Part shown: positions 34,291 to 43,605 of the stretch, one piece after another
Layout: each line of letters begins with the position of its first letter
Position numbering within the stretch: position 1 is the stretch's first letter
Translations under genes and position numbers: made by a program
Source: Leucobacter chinensis
GTDB lineage: Bacteria > Actinomycetota > Actinomycetes > Actinomycetales > Microbacteriaceae
DNA length: 64,000 nt
Assembly (NCBI RefSeq): GCF_019049105.1
Contig: NZ_JAHQZR010000003.1
Location: 1 to 64,000, forward strand
Direction of reading: 5' to 3'
Notes under the pieces: generated by a model
Databases searched by the model: none
Told to the model about the DNA's origin: nothing
Seen by the model: the letters and a program-made list of their open reading frames with translations, nothing else

Positions 34291-35583
34291 CTACGCTGCA
34301 GCAACGAGTAGTTCATCCCAGTTGGTGAGGCATCTTTGAGATAGCAGCTCGCGTTTCATCTCCCAACCGGGTGGGGCCTTCAAGCCGCCAAGGCCGACGC
34401 CAACCGCGGTGGTCGCGAACTTTCGATTGATCGCATCGAGGGCTTGCCCGACGCCGCGCCCCTCGAACTCTGGCCTGAAGAGGTCGAGCGGTTGCACGCC
34501 GTCAGCCTGACGCAGGTCAGTGAGCACGACGCCTGCACGAGCGTACCTGATGCCCTCGGTTGGGAACAGCTTCGGCATCAGTGCTCGTGCAGCCTTGGTG
34601 AGTGTGATCGGGTCATCAGTTGGCGTGGAGAGCCCCACGGAAGCTTGAGCACTGTGGGCAACGGTGCCGGTGTCTGCCCAGCCAGTCATTGCCCAGGCAG
34701 ACAAATGCCCGGCGAGTGAACACTGAGCACGTAGCCTCGCCGATACTCGCTGCGCGTACAGCGAGATCACCTGCTCCATCTCACGGGCGTCGGTGATCTT
34801 CTTCGAGAAGCTGCGCGAGAAGATCAGTTGGTCTTTGGTTGTCGGCGGGATCAGTTCGAGCGGAATGCACGGAATGCCGCATAGTTCGAGCACGATGCGC
34901 TCCATATTCACGTTGAACTTCTTCCTGGCCCATTTTGGATCAAGATCTCGCAGGTCTCTTGCGCTGTGCACGTTCATACCTGCTAGCTTTTTTCCGCTGC
35001 GCCCTGCGACTCCCCAAAGGTCAGTGACGGGGATGGATTCGAGGATCCGACTCATTTGTTCTTCGCTGTATCGCCCGACGTGCAGCACTCCGTTCATGGC
35101 GGGTGTCTTCTTGACACCTATGGCGGCGACCTTTGCGAGCGACTTGGTTGGCCCCATCGCGATACGCACCGGCACCCCTGTGAGTCGACGAACTGCCTGC
35201 CTGATCTCAGTGCCGACCCGTTCCAGCTCGGCTGGTGTGCCTCGGAGTCCGACGAACGATTCGTCGATCGAGTACACCTCCTGCCAAGCGGAGTAGCGTG
35301 AGATGATCTCGGCGATCCTGTTCGACATGGCACCGTACAGCTCGTAGTTCGAAGACCGCACGGCGACACCCATTGTTTGCGCCCAGGATTTGATCTGGAA
35401 GTAGGGCTTGAACATGATGCCCGGGTCGATCTGCTTCGCGACCGAGTTGGCCGCAACGACGCAACCGTCGTTATTCGAAAGCACCACGATGGGTCGGCCG
35501 CGAAGCTTCGGGTCGAATGCGGCTTCGCAGCTCGCGTAGAAGCTTTCAGCGTCTATCAGCGCAATGGACAATGGAGCAGGCAC
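34291..35583 (-). CDS. umuC: Y-family DNA polymerase (UmuC-like)
   Basis: A 430-residue translesion polymerase. The palm opens with ALIDAESFYASCEAAFDP, whose first Asp is catalytic, and the second carboxylate pair is in YSIDESFVGLRG. Helix-hairpin-helix and little-finger regions follow. Length and sequence fit UmuC rather than DinB. The GTG start lies 28 bases after the umuD stop, so the two form an SOS-type operon. On the island it would give mutagenic lesion bypass to the recipient or help finish single-stranded DNA after transfer. Confidence 0.9.
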   Translation of the reverse strand: MPAPLSIALIDAESFYASCEAAFDPKLRGRPIVVLSNNDGCVVAANSVAKQIDPGIMFKPYFQIKSWAQTMGVAVRSSNYELYGAMSNRIAEIISRYSAWQEVYSIDESFVGLRGTPAELERVGTEIRQAVRRLTGVPVRIAMGPTKSLAKVAAIGVKKTPAMNGVLHVGRYSEEQMSRILESIPVTDLWGVAGRSGKKLAGMNVHSARDLRDLDPKWARKKFNVNMERIVLELCGIPCIPLELIPPTTKDQLIFSRSFSKKITDAREMEQVISLYAQRVSARLRAQCSLAGHLSAWAMTGWADTGTVAHSAQASVGLSTPTDDPITLTKAARALMPKLFPTEGIRYARAGVVLTDLRQADGVQPLDLFRPEFEGRGVGQALDAINRKFATTAVGVGLGGLKAPPGWEMKRELLSQRCLTNWDELLVAAA

Positions 35584-35611
35584 GCGATGATGCTATGCCG
35601 AGCCGCCGACA

Positions 35612-36034
35612 TTATGAGGCCGGGCTAATGATGAAGGTCACGACGCCCCACACCGTCATCTCGCTCAGCTCTGGCAAGACGAGATGCGGGTACCCGGGGT
35701 TCTCTGCACGCAACGTGACCCGACCGTTTGAGTCGACCTGTAAGCGCTTCACCGTGTATTCGCCATCGACGATCGCGACAACAATGCGCCCGGGGAGTGG
35801 CGTGATTCCGCGATCAACGATGAGTAGTGACCGATCAGGGATGACTGGCTCCATCGACCGTCCCGCGGCCCTCCAGAAGTAAGTTGCGGCCTTGTCGCGA
35901 ATGAGGTGCTCAACAAGGCTGAGTTCTTCAGTTGGGTAATCCTGCGCTGGGCTCGGAAAGCCGCATTGCGCTGCCTCGGGCGCGACAGACATGGAGACAT
36001 CGTGGGTCTCCAAGAGGGGTTGAGGATAGTGCAT
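35612..36034 (-). CDS. umuD: UmuD-like self-cleaving SOS protein (S24 peptidase)
   Basis: A 140-residue protein with cleavage site Cys24-Gly25, active-site Ser60 in GRSMEPVIP and Lys96 in GEYTVKRL. These positions are almost identical to E. coli UmuD (Cys24-Gly25, Ser60, Lys97), which strongly supports the ATG at 36034 although the frame stays open upstream. RecA-stimulated cleavage at C24-G25 would activate the partner UmuC as a Pol V-like enzyme. A near-perfect LexA box lies 15 bases upstream of the start. Confidence 0.92.
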   Translation of the reverse strand: MHYPQPLLETHDVSMSVAPEAAQCGFPSPAQDYPTEELSLVEHLIRDKAATYFWRAAGRSMEPVIPDRSLLIVDRGITPLPGRIVVAIVDGEYTVKRLQVDSNGRVTLRAENPGYPHLVLPELSEMTVWGVVTFIISPAS

Positions 36035-36048
36035 CGCCAGACATCCTA

Positions 36049-36064
36049 TCGAACACAGTTTCGA
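36049..36064. promoter_or_regulatory. LexA (SOS) box upstream of umuDC
   Basis: TCGAACACAGTTTCGA, one mismatch from the actinobacterial SOS palindrome TCGAACNNNNGTTCGA. It lies between the divergent umuD and dprA-like genes, 15 bases before the umuD start, and may control both. Confidence 0.85.
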
Positions 36065-36130
36065 GTCATTCTCGCAGAGGATCGTCGGGCACACCTGTTC
36101 GGTGAGATTTGACCACGAAGGAGCCTGCTG

Positions 36131-37123
36131 ATGCCTAGCCTCACCGATCTCGCACGAGACGACCGCTCTGCCCGACGGCTGCTCTCCTTCGTCGCCACGC
36201 CAAACGACGAAGCGACGGGGCGGCTGCTCGGCCGGCTGGGAGCCGAGGATGTCGTTGCTCTTGCAGACAGCAACCTCTCGATACCGGGCATGGATCGTAC
36301 AGAAGCTGCGGTCTGGCGCGACCGGATTCATGCGCGCTATCGGGCGGATCAGCTCTCCGCATTCTTGACAGAAAGCGGAGACTTCAGATTCCTCATTCCG
36401 TCAGACCCAGAATGGCCGACGTCCTTGCAGGACCTCGGTGACCGCACGCCCTATGGTCTGTGGGTGACCGGCAATACAGATTTGTTTCGTGGCGATTCGA
36501 GTGCGCGAGTCACGATTACCGGAGCGCGCGCAGCCACTGGCTACGGAGCTTTTGTCGCGGAGGAGATCTCAAGCGACCTCGCTGGGGATGGCCGAACAGT
36601 GGTTGCCGGAGGCGCGTACGGCATTGAGGGGTCTGCGCACCGTGCTGCACTCGCTGGGGGCGGGAGCACGATCGCGGTCATGGCGTCGGGCATCGACCGG
36701 CCTTATCCGGCAGGTCACAGCCAGCTCTTTGAACGTATTGCGCAGGACGGGCTGATCATGTCCGAGGTGCCGCCCGGTATCTCACCGACTCGGCAGCAGT
36801 TCATCGACCGCTCACGCATCGTCGCCGCTGTCTCAGGTGCCACCGTCGTTGTTGAAGCAGGGGCCCGTTCGGGCACGATGCGTACCGCGCAAGAGGCCAA
36901 AGGTCTCGGTCGCATAATCGGTGCAGTTCCCGGTCCAGTCACCAGCGCCGCAAGCCACGGCACAAACCTTCTGCTCCAGGAGGGAGACGCACGACTGATC
37001 ACAAACGCGAAAGACGTGTTACGTCTTCTGAGCCCATCTGGCGGCTTCGGTCGTGGTGAGTTCCTCGAAAGGAATGATGTCCGACGGGCCCCACGAAACG
37101 TCGAGAGTGTCCCCCGGATGTGA
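36131..37123 (+). CDS. DprA/Smf-family DNA-processing protein
   Basis: A 330-residue protein with the DprA Rossmann-like core: VTITGARAATGYG, GGAYGIEGSAHRAAL, SGIDRPYPAGH, FIDRSRIVAAVSGATVVVEA and GARSGTMRTAQEA are all DprA-family blocks. DprA loads RecA onto incoming single-stranded DNA. AAGGAG lies seven bases before the ATG. The last 25 residues (after LLSPSGG) do not look like the family and overlap a possible antisense gene. It is divergent from umuDC and shares the SOS-box region. A DprA copy on a conjugative element could help protect or recombine transferred single strands; that role is inferred. Confidence 0.85.
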   Translation: MPSLTDLARDDRSARRLLSFVATPNDEATGRLLGRLGAEDVVALADSNLSIPGMDRTEAAVWRDRIHARYRADQLSAFLTESGDFRFLIPSDPEWPTSLQDLGDRTPYGLWVTGNTDLFRGDSSARVTITGARAATGYGAFVAEEISSDLAGDGRTVVAGGAYGIEGSAHRAALAGGGSTIAVMASGIDRPYPAGHSQLFERIAQDGLIMSEVPPGISPTRQQFIDRSRIVAAVSGATVVVEAGARSGTMRTAQEAKGLGRIIGAVPGPVTSAASHGTNLLLQEGDARLITNAKDVLRLLSPSGGFGRGEFLERNDVRRAPRNVESVPRM

Positions 37124-37228
37124 ATCCTGCACCTGTGAACACGAATTTGTCGCCGTGTTCATGATGACGGTTGGATCGGCATTGCGGATGATGTGGAGTG
37201 CCCCGCCTGGTCTGGCGAGACACTCCAC
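37019..37228 (-). CDS. possible small protein, antisense to the dprA-like 3' end
   Basis: A 69-residue reading with a GTG start and no clear ribosome binding site. Composition is protein-like (GDTLDVSWGPSDIIPFEEL) rather than the Arg/Pro-rich shadow type. It overlaps the atypical tail of the DprA-like protein by 105 bases on the other strand. I recognise no family. It could be real, with the DprA tail being fortuitous, or the reverse. Confidence 0.3.
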   Translation of the reverse strand: MECLARPGGALHIIRNADPTVIMNTATNSCSQVQDSHPGDTLDVSWGPSDIIPFEELTTTEAARWAQKT

Positions 37229-37234
37229 ATGTAG

Positions 37235-37756
37235 TCAGTCGGAAACGACCCGCGTCGGCTCTCCGGCGGAGTAGGTCACCGTACCCAATGGCGGCAGGTT
37301 CGGCCCATGGAGCATATGCTCAAGCGCGCGACTGGGCGACTGAGCTTGTTCCAGCCGTTCGAGCCAGGGCTTCCAAGCTTCGGCTTCAAGCTGGAAAACC
37401 GGGAAGGGTTCCTTGAACCACTGCTTGAAAAGATGACCATGCGATGCTTCATCTAAGTCTCCCTGCTTTCGCGCACCCGCCAACAACTCAGCGAGCAGGA
37501 AGTAGTGGATCGGGGTGAACCCAGCGCTGTGCAGTTCTGCGGCCGCCTCCTTCCAAGCTTGAGGGGCGCGGGTGCCGCCGTCGACAACGCCACCTGCAAT
37601 CAGAGTCATAATGGTCGGCCCAGGGAACCAAGGGCAATGGTCGAGCATATAGCGAGACCACAGAGGGCGATCAGCTTCAGGCACGTCGCCCCACCCATCT
37701 GTGGGGTCAAGGTCATCAGCTCCACCGTCACCGGGGCCAACAAGGTAAATAGACAT
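37235..37756 (-). CDS. hypothetical island protein
   Basis: A 173-residue soluble protein starting MSIYLVGPGDGGADDLDPT, rich in Trp and aromatic residues (WSRYMLDHCPWFPGP, KQWFKEPFPVFQLEAEAWKP). No membrane segment, signal peptide or known motif. The ATG at 37756 is preceded by AAGGAA at a suitable distance; the frame extends 24 codons further without support. It stands alone on the minus strand between the dprA-like gene and the relaxase gene. I do not recognise the family. The next 270 bases, 37757-38030, contain no gene I can support. Confidence 0.6.
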   Translation of the reverse strand: MSIYLVGPGDGGADDLDPTDGWGDVPEADRPLWSRYMLDHCPWFPGPTIMTLIAGGVVDGGTRAPQAWKEAAAELHSAGFTPIHYFLLAELLAGARKQGDLDEASHGHLFKQWFKEPFPVFQLEAEAWKPWLERLEQAQSPSRALEHMLHGPNLPPLGTVTYSAGEPTRVVSD

Positions 37757-38030
37757 GGGAATGTTCCTTACCGGATCCCAGCATGCACGCACGCGGGCAT
37801 CCATCGACTTGCATAAACGGTTGTTCATGCCGGTTCTTCCCCTGGGGCACCCCGCTCGATGGAGAGGGTTGCCGTGCAGCCAGCCAGGTACTGAAGGCTA
37901 CAACTCTTGAACCTGCTAAGACCGTATCACGGTCGTAGGACATTCGGTCGGGGCAGCTGGAAGCGGTCGTGGATTCGTGGGCGGTGTCTGACTCAAGCAT
38001 CCAACTGTGCGTAGAGCACCGAGGGGTCGC

Positions 38031-41000
38031 TCAGAGTGTTCGTCCGCTTACTGGTTGTCGTCGCAGGTCGTGAGGTCGATGCGGGATCCCTCGGTACGTC
38101 ATCGGGGCTATGGCTTTAAGTGCTGTTTCGGCACGCGCACGGTCGATCCTCTGCGCGGACGTCGCTGGCGGAGCGCCGAGCGCGTCGTCGGTGCTGATTT
38201 GATAGCGGTCACGGTAGGCAGCAATGATGCGAGCTGACCGGCGCCAAGTTGCGGGGGCTCGTGAATCAACCGATTCAGTGCCCAGGCCAACTACCCAGGG
38301 CACGCCCGCTGTGAGGTCGCGGTCCAGTACTGCATCTACTCGCTCCTCCATCAAAGCTTGGCGCTCCTCAAGGGCTATTCGCATTTCGTCGCTCATTGTT
38401 CCGGTTGCTTCTGGGATCAGCCCTACGACCAGGCGAGGCGCCTTACGCGAGCGCCCAGAGCCAGCCGCACGTGCAGTGGCCGCCGCAACTCTGTGTCGCA
38501 ACACCGCTGCAACATCATCTGCATCATCGAATCCGCGTGCTCGTACTAGTCGCGGGAGCAGCGCATCAACATCATGGTGGTTTGCTTCAGCGCGACGTAG
38601 CTCGGCAGTCAGCGGACCGAATGCATTGGAGTCGATTGCAGCGGAAGCTTCGCCCTCTGTAAGTCCGGAGCTGCGAAGCAGTGACGCCCAGCGGTCTCGT
38701 TGCGCAGCGGCTGCGATGGTCTCGTACTCTGCAGCGAGCTGCGCGATCGTGCCCCAGGTCTCTTGCTCAGCAACAACCGATTCATGAGCCGAGAGTTCCG
38801 CGCCAACATTGTGTAGCACGCCATATAGAACGCTCCGGGCCGTTGCCTCACCATCATCGGCAGGATGCGGTTCGTTGTGAATCGAATCGGGCCGATCCAC
38901 TGCCACATACGCCTGGTTCCGCTCACGCCCTCTGGTCATCGCAACGTACAGGTTCTCGCGCGTCATCGACGAATCGACGAGCACATGCGCAGTGTCGGTC
39001 GTGACACCCTGCGCCCGGTACGAGGTAACCGCATACCCCAGCTCCAGATGCTCGGCAGCATATGCCGCAGGCAACACAACCGAGCATCCCCTGCTTGCTC
39101 CGAACCGACGGACAACGACCGCACCATCGGTCCGCACATCAAGTACCGTCCATCGGTCACCATTTCGCACCCATCCGCGCCCCGCAACGAGCCTGCGATC
39201 GTTCTTGCGCGTAATCACTGTGTCACCGGCTGCCGCTCGACTCTCATCGTGCAGCATCGCTTCGCGCGGTCCGCGCACGGTACCGTCAAGAATCAGGTCA
39301 GTGCGTGCCCGGTTGTTGAGGGCGGCCACCGATTCATTGGAGTCAGAGATCAAAATCGAGGATCGCCCCGCCGCTCGATCCGCTCGCCAGGCCTCATACG
39401 CGGCATCGACCATGGCTTCGGTCTCACCACCGAGGATGCGAGCGTGCTGGTCATAGGCGTCAATGGCTTCGGTGCGGCCGTGCCGCAGATCAAGCGAAGT
39501 GGTTTTCTCCCAGACGTGGGTGAAGCGGTGCACAGCAACGAGTTCAGGAACATCGTCGCGACTGTGCGCGAGTAGCCCGAAAGCTCCTCCCGCATCGACC
39601 GATTGGAGCTGCGCATAATCACCAACCAGCAGCACCTTCGCACCAGCCGACGCCGCTAGGCCTGCGATGCGTTCAAGCGAAAGTGTTCCCGCGAGAGAAG
39701 CTTCATCGAGGATCACCAGTTGCCCGGCAGAGAACCCTTCGCCAGTGGCCAGGTGGTTCTGCCACCATTTCGCGGTGTTCTCGGTTGCGATCCCGAGGTC
39801 CTCAGCGAGCACCTCGGCCGCACCAGCTGAAGGCGCGAGCCCCACGACAGAACCTGTTCCATGGGCCGACTCCCATGCACTTCGTAGCGCGAGCATCGCG
39901 GTCGTTTTCCCTGCGCCAGCAGGGCCTACCAACAGATCGACAACACGGCCCGAGACCGCGATCCGAGTGAGCGCTTCGGCCTGATCATCTCCGAGCACGC
40001 GCTCCTCACGATCAGGCTTACGCGCAAACCTCTCGATCGTCGCCAGCGGCACCGTCGGCGCACTGGCGTCGCGACTGAGTCGAAGCAGTCGATCTTCGGC
40101 TTCGAGCAGCAGGTTCGACGAGAACACGGTTGAGTTCTTCGGTCTGAACACCGACGACTGATCGCTTCGCCGAAACTCCACGGGGCTGGAGGCCAACTCG
40201 AACGGTGTCAACCGCAAGGACACTTGTTCTGCGGCATCGACCACGAGCCCGACGACGGCTTCGCGATCCTCCATCGAGGCAAACCGGTAACCCATGGTCT
40301 GTCGTGCAGCTTCTGCGGTGAGGTTCCAACGCCGCCAGGTTGAACGCTTCTCACCAACCGCAGCAACCACGCTCTCACCGACCGACCGAAGCACATCGAG
40401 AGGAATGTCATCTGCACGAAATAGCAATGGCTGATCGTTTGATGCAACCCGCCGTGCCCACGCGGTTGCATCCTCGCCCAGAATCGTGCTCGCCCGGTCA
40501 CGCCATCCAGCGGTCAGATTGGCGAGCGAGTGCAAAGCTTTCTCCGGCCGCGTCGAAAGTGTTGCCTGTGCTCGCAATTTCATAATCACTGCAGCGTTCG
40601 GCCTGCGCCCATGCCGTTCAACGTAGTCGTCAATGAGCTTGTCGGTTTCAACGTCAATGTGGCGTGAACGTGTTGAGAACTCGGAAGCAAGTGATTCAGG
40701 CACCGAACTGATTGCCCAGCCTGGGTTGCGGTTGCGTCCCATAGCCCGAAGTTCCCATTCGACACCGAGAACTCGGGTCAGATGATCTGCGAACACCGCC
40801 TCGTGCAGTTCTGAGATCGCAACCGTCGCGGCATGCATCGGCCGACTATCGAGAGACCTCCATTTGCCATCGAGCACGGTCTGCACTTTGTTGCTGATGA
40901 CGACGTGCGTGTGCAAGTGAGGATCACCAGCGCGTGAGTCGTAGTGATCGTAAGCGGTTGCGATCACTCCGCGCACATCGACTTGCGCAACCGCACCGTT

Positions 41001-41585
41001 GCCTGCGCTTGCACCTGCACGGGTGAATGCAACCTCGCGTTCCATGTACGCAACCATTTGCGCAACCGCCGCATGATGCGCTTCCGCGATCAACGCCTGG
41101 GTCCCTGCGTCAGCGACCGCCCAGAGCACGCTCGCCGACTTTGGGATGGAGAATGTGAAGTCGAATCCGGCAACCGCTTTGCGGCCTCCTCGTTCGGCTT
41201 CTTCGGCTTCGATGGCCGCAATCGCTCGGCCTCGTTCGACCGGGCTCAGCAAAGAATGGAGCGCCTCGACTCGGGCTTGAACGCGCTGTTCGACACTCTT
41301 ATAGACCGGGTATGCCCGCCCCAGCGGTGCTCGGGTGATTGGGTCGCGCCCCATTCCTACGAGGAGTTGGAGCTGTGCTTCGCTGACTTCATCACCAGGC
41401 ACCAGTTGGCCGCTGCCGAGCGCCGAAAGCCCGGCACCCATCCACCTGCCGGGAGGTGTACCTTCAGAGGAGTAGTAGCGAGTCAACGGCATCGATAGTG
41501 ATCGGTCTCCGTCGCCTGCCGCGACGGTGCGCAGCAGGTATTTGTATCCGTCTCCGGCGGACATCACCCGCATTGACACCGTCAT
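38031..41585 (-). CDS. MobF-family conjugative relaxase with helicase domain (TrwC/TraA-like)
   Basis: A 1184-residue relaxase-helicase. The catalytic tyrosine pair is Y37-Y38 in RYYSSEG and the metal-binding histidine triad lies in GDPHLHTH (residues 220-227). Further on are the Walker A GPAGAGKT, LVILDEAS Walker B, QLQSVDAGG and the late VTSYRAQGVT and ENLYVAMTRGR motifs of a RecD2-like superfamily 1 helicase. It would nick at oriT, pilot the strand and unwind it during transfer. The ATG at 41585 is chosen because GAAAGG lies nine bases upstream; a GTG 13 codons earlier is less likely. It is the last gene of a long leftward gene run whose upstream members are the defence-like operon. The oriT should lie nearby, but I could not identify it. 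Confidence 0.93.
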   Translation of the reverse strand: MTVSMRVMSAGDGYKYLLRTVAAGDGDRSLSMPLTRYYSSEGTPPGRWMGAGLSALGSGQLVPGDEVSEAQLQLLVGMGRDPITRAPLGRAYPVYKSVEQRVQARVEALHSLLSPVERGRAIAAIEAEEAERGGRKAVAGFDFTFSIPKSASVLWAVADAGTQALIAEAHHAAVAQMVAYMEREVAFTRAGASAGNGAVAQVDVRGVIATAYDHYDSRAGDPHLHTHVVISNKVQTVLDGKWRSLDSRPMHAATVAISELHEAVFADHLTRVLGVEWELRAMGRNRNPGWAISSVPESLASEFSTRSRHIDVETDKLIDDYVERHGRRPNAAVIMKLRAQATLSTRPEKALHSLANLTAGWRDRASTILGEDATAWARRVASNDQPLLFRADDIPLDVLRSVGESVVAAVGEKRSTWRRWNLTAEAARQTMGYRFASMEDREAVVGLVVDAAEQVSLRLTPFELASSPVEFRRSDQSSVFRPKNSTVFSSNLLLEAEDRLLRLSRDASAPTVPLATIERFARKPDREERVLGDDQAEALTRIAVSGRVVDLLVGPAGAGKTTAMLALRSAWESAHGTGSVVGLAPSAGAAEVLAEDLGIATENTAKWWQNHLATGEGFSAGQLVILDEASLAGTLSLERIAGLAASAGAKVLLVGDYAQLQSVDAGGAFGLLAHSRDDVPELVAVHRFTHVWEKTTSLDLRHGRTEAIDAYDQHARILGGETEAMVDAAYEAWRADRAAGRSSILISDSNESVAALNNRARTDLILDGTVRGPREAMLHDESRAAAGDTVITRKNDRRLVAGRGWVRNGDRWTVLDVRTDGAVVVRRFGASRGCSVVLPAAYAAEHLELGYAVTSYRAQGVTTDTAHVLVDSSMTRENLYVAMTRGRERNQAYVAVDRPDSIHNEPHPADDGEATARSVLYGVLHNVGAELSAHESVVAEQETWGTIAQLAAEYETIAAAAQRDRWASLLRSSGLTEGEASAAIDSNAFGPLTAELRRAEANHHDVDALLPRLVRARGFDDADDVAAVLRHRVAAATARAAGSGRSRKAPRLVVGLIPEATGTMSDEMRIALEERQALMEERVDAVLDRDLTAGVPWVVGLGTESVDSRAPATWRRSARIIAAYRDRYQISTDDALGAPPATSAQRIDRARAETALKAIAPMTYRGIPHRPHDLRRQPVSGRTL

Positions 41586-41679
41586 GGTCGAGCACCTTTC
41601 CTTCGTTACAAAGGAGGTGGTCAACAGGGGTCAGAACCTCGATCTGCCAGAGGCGTGGTGACTCAGTGAGCGGGTAATA

Positions 41680-43605
41680 TCACTCAGCCTCGCCGCTGTC
41701 TCTGATTGACCGCTCAGGCCCCTGCCAGATCTTGGCGATCACGCGAGCAAGCTCGTCGGCTCGATCTTCGATGTCTTGCTCCGTCCAAGACTGCTGATGC
41801 TGGAGGATCTCCTTATTTAAGACCTGCAGGTTGAACTGGCTGAGGATGCTCCACTTACCACGCCCGGGCTGCCCGCCATGGGACAAATCCTTGGCTTCTG
41901 CATCCGTCCAAGGCCGGTTCGAAAGAGACGAATTCAACGATTGCGGAATGAGCGTCAAATTACCGAGCGTATGTACCGCTCTATCGCGCTGCTGTTCTTG
42001 CTCAGGAGTGAGCTGAACTGCGGGCCGCCAATGTTCACGCCACTTCTGCGGCATCACGTGCTCAATCGACATCGAAACAGGCAGTGGCACGTCACCGTAC
42101 CTCGAATCCTGCGCACGCTTATACTCCTCGACCGCGCGAAGCACTACGGCGATACGGTTCTGTTTGATGTAGCCATACAGTCGCTTGGAGCCCACCTCGG
42201 CTATGAACTTCTCGTCACTTGGCCACTCGCGCGTGTGGGCGGTCTGCTGTGACAAGAACGTACGAATCTCAGCACCCGCCTGCTTCACTTCCACTGACGA
42301 CAAGGTCTTTAACAACGCGACAACGAGCTTGTTCAAGTCCTTCGAAGTCATCTGCAGTAGCGTTCGCCGAACGATCCAGCTCTCCAGTGCGGCGAGCCCG
42401 ATCTCGATCTGTTCATCCGGAAGGCGGTGGTTCGGAGAGATCGCCCACAGAAACACCGGCGTCGTTGCAGCGAGTTCCATCGTCTCGATGATTCGACTCC
42501 GGAACTTCCCGGCCGCCGTTTGCGTATCTAGGTCCCCGAAACCTCGGTAGGTATCTGCGTCGGCGCGAAGCTCGGTCAAGAAATCTTCGGCGGTCGCTGG
42601 AGTGTCCATGAGCGGTGTCGCATACTCAACGAAAGTGCGAAAAACCAGTTCAGCTTTCACTTCGTCCCGCATACGCATGGTGAGCCAGTAGTGCAGGAAA
42701 ATGTCCACGCGTGAGCGGCTCAAACGCCCCTGCGTGATCTCCTCGCGCCACCAATCCGTGTCGAAGTCCTCCCACAACGTGCGCGACCACTTGTCAACAT
42801 CCGCACCGATCTTCTGCCCATGCCGGAACACCCAGTTCTTGATCAGATCGGCCTTTAGCAAAGGCGTACCGCGGTCGTTGAGCGTCTCAAATATTAGCTG
42901 CGCGTCGTCATCACCCGTAAGGTCGATGGCGACAACGACGAGGCGGCTAGCGAGGGTTTCTGCCAGCTGTTCTGCACGCTCGGCAGCGTTCCCCGGCGGC
43001 ACTTCGCCATCATCATCGGCGAGCCCGGCAATCCAGCGTTCTGCTTCTGCGCTGAAGAAATCATGGGCGCCCTGGATCTGACCGGTTTCGCCCGGGTCTG
43101 GTTCAGCTGGGTCCATCGCATGGATGAACTCGGCGCGGTTCGCTTGGGACGGCCAAAGCTTAAAGCGTTGTGGCGTTCCTCTGTAGACCGCCTGTTTGTT
43201 GAGGATCAGCTCTTCAAGACGCTCAGCTTCTTCTTCATGCCCGTTCTTGTTGAGTACGTCCTGGACCGCATCGAGTAGCAGCTGCAAGGTGGTAAGCCTC
43301 TGTTGTCCGTCGATGACATCCAGCTCGGTGATTGCGGCGCTGCCCGCCTGAAGCAGCTCAAACACTACCGCTCCGAGGAAGTGGCTCTTGATCGGCGTTG
43401 AGGAAGCCACAAGGTGGCTCTCAGCGACGCGCTGGATGTCGTCCCATAGTGGAGCCCACTGGTCTTCTTCGTTCCACACGTACGGCCGCTGGTATGCCGG
43501 GATCACGTAGTGTTTGCGACCCTCGAACAGTTCTGTCGCGGTTGCTTTACTCGGTTGTTGCAATTGCCTGATACTTTCTGTCTCAGCCGTCGAGTGCCCG
43601 TGCAA
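41680..43605 (-). CDS. GmrSD-like type IV restriction endonuclease (DUF262-DUF1524)
   Basis: A 641-residue single-chain protein. The N-terminal DUF262 ParB-like half carries IPAYQRPYVW (35-44) and the nucleotide-using motif D99-G-Q-Q-R103. The C-terminal DUF1524 half has the His-Me nuclease-like motif EHVMPQ (about 517) and HTLGNLTL with a later Asn (about 547). Family members (GmrSD, BrxU, SspE-related) cleave modified phage DNA using NTP. The best-fitting start is a TTG at 43605, overlapping the HEPN gene by 23 bases, with no clear ribosome binding site; a TTG at 43569 is also possible. It is the last gene of the defence-like operon and 95 bases before the relaxase. Confidence 0.85.
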   Translation of the reverse strand: MHGHSTAETESIRQLQQPSKATATELFEGRKHYVIPAYQRPYVWNEEDQWAPLWDDIQRVAESHLVASSTPIKSHFLGAVVFELLQAGSAAITELDVIDGQQRLTTLQLLLDAVQDVLNKNGHEEEAERLEELILNKQAVYRGTPQRFKLWPSQANRAEFIHAMDPAEPDPGETGQIQGAHDFFSAEAERWIAGLADDDGEVPPGNAAERAEQLAETLASRLVVVAIDLTGDDDAQLIFETLNDRGTPLLKADLIKNWVFRHGQKIGADVDKWSRTLWEDFDTDWWREEITQGRLSRSRVDIFLHYWLTMRMRDEVKAELVFRTFVEYATPLMDTPATAEDFLTELRADADTYRGFGDLDTQTAAGKFRSRIIETMELAATTPVFLWAISPNHRLPDEQIEIGLAALESWIVRRTLLQMTSKDLNKLVVALLKTLSSVEVKQAGAEIRTFLSQQTAHTREWPSDEKFIAEVGSKRLYGYIKQNRIAVVLRAVEEYKRAQDSRYGDVPLPVSMSIEHVMPQKWREHWRPAVQLTPEQEQQRDRAVHTLGNLTLIPQSLNSSLSNRPWTDAEAKDLSHGGQPGRGKWSILSQFNLQVLNKEILQHQQSWTEQDIEDRADELARVIAKIWQGPERSIRDSGEAE

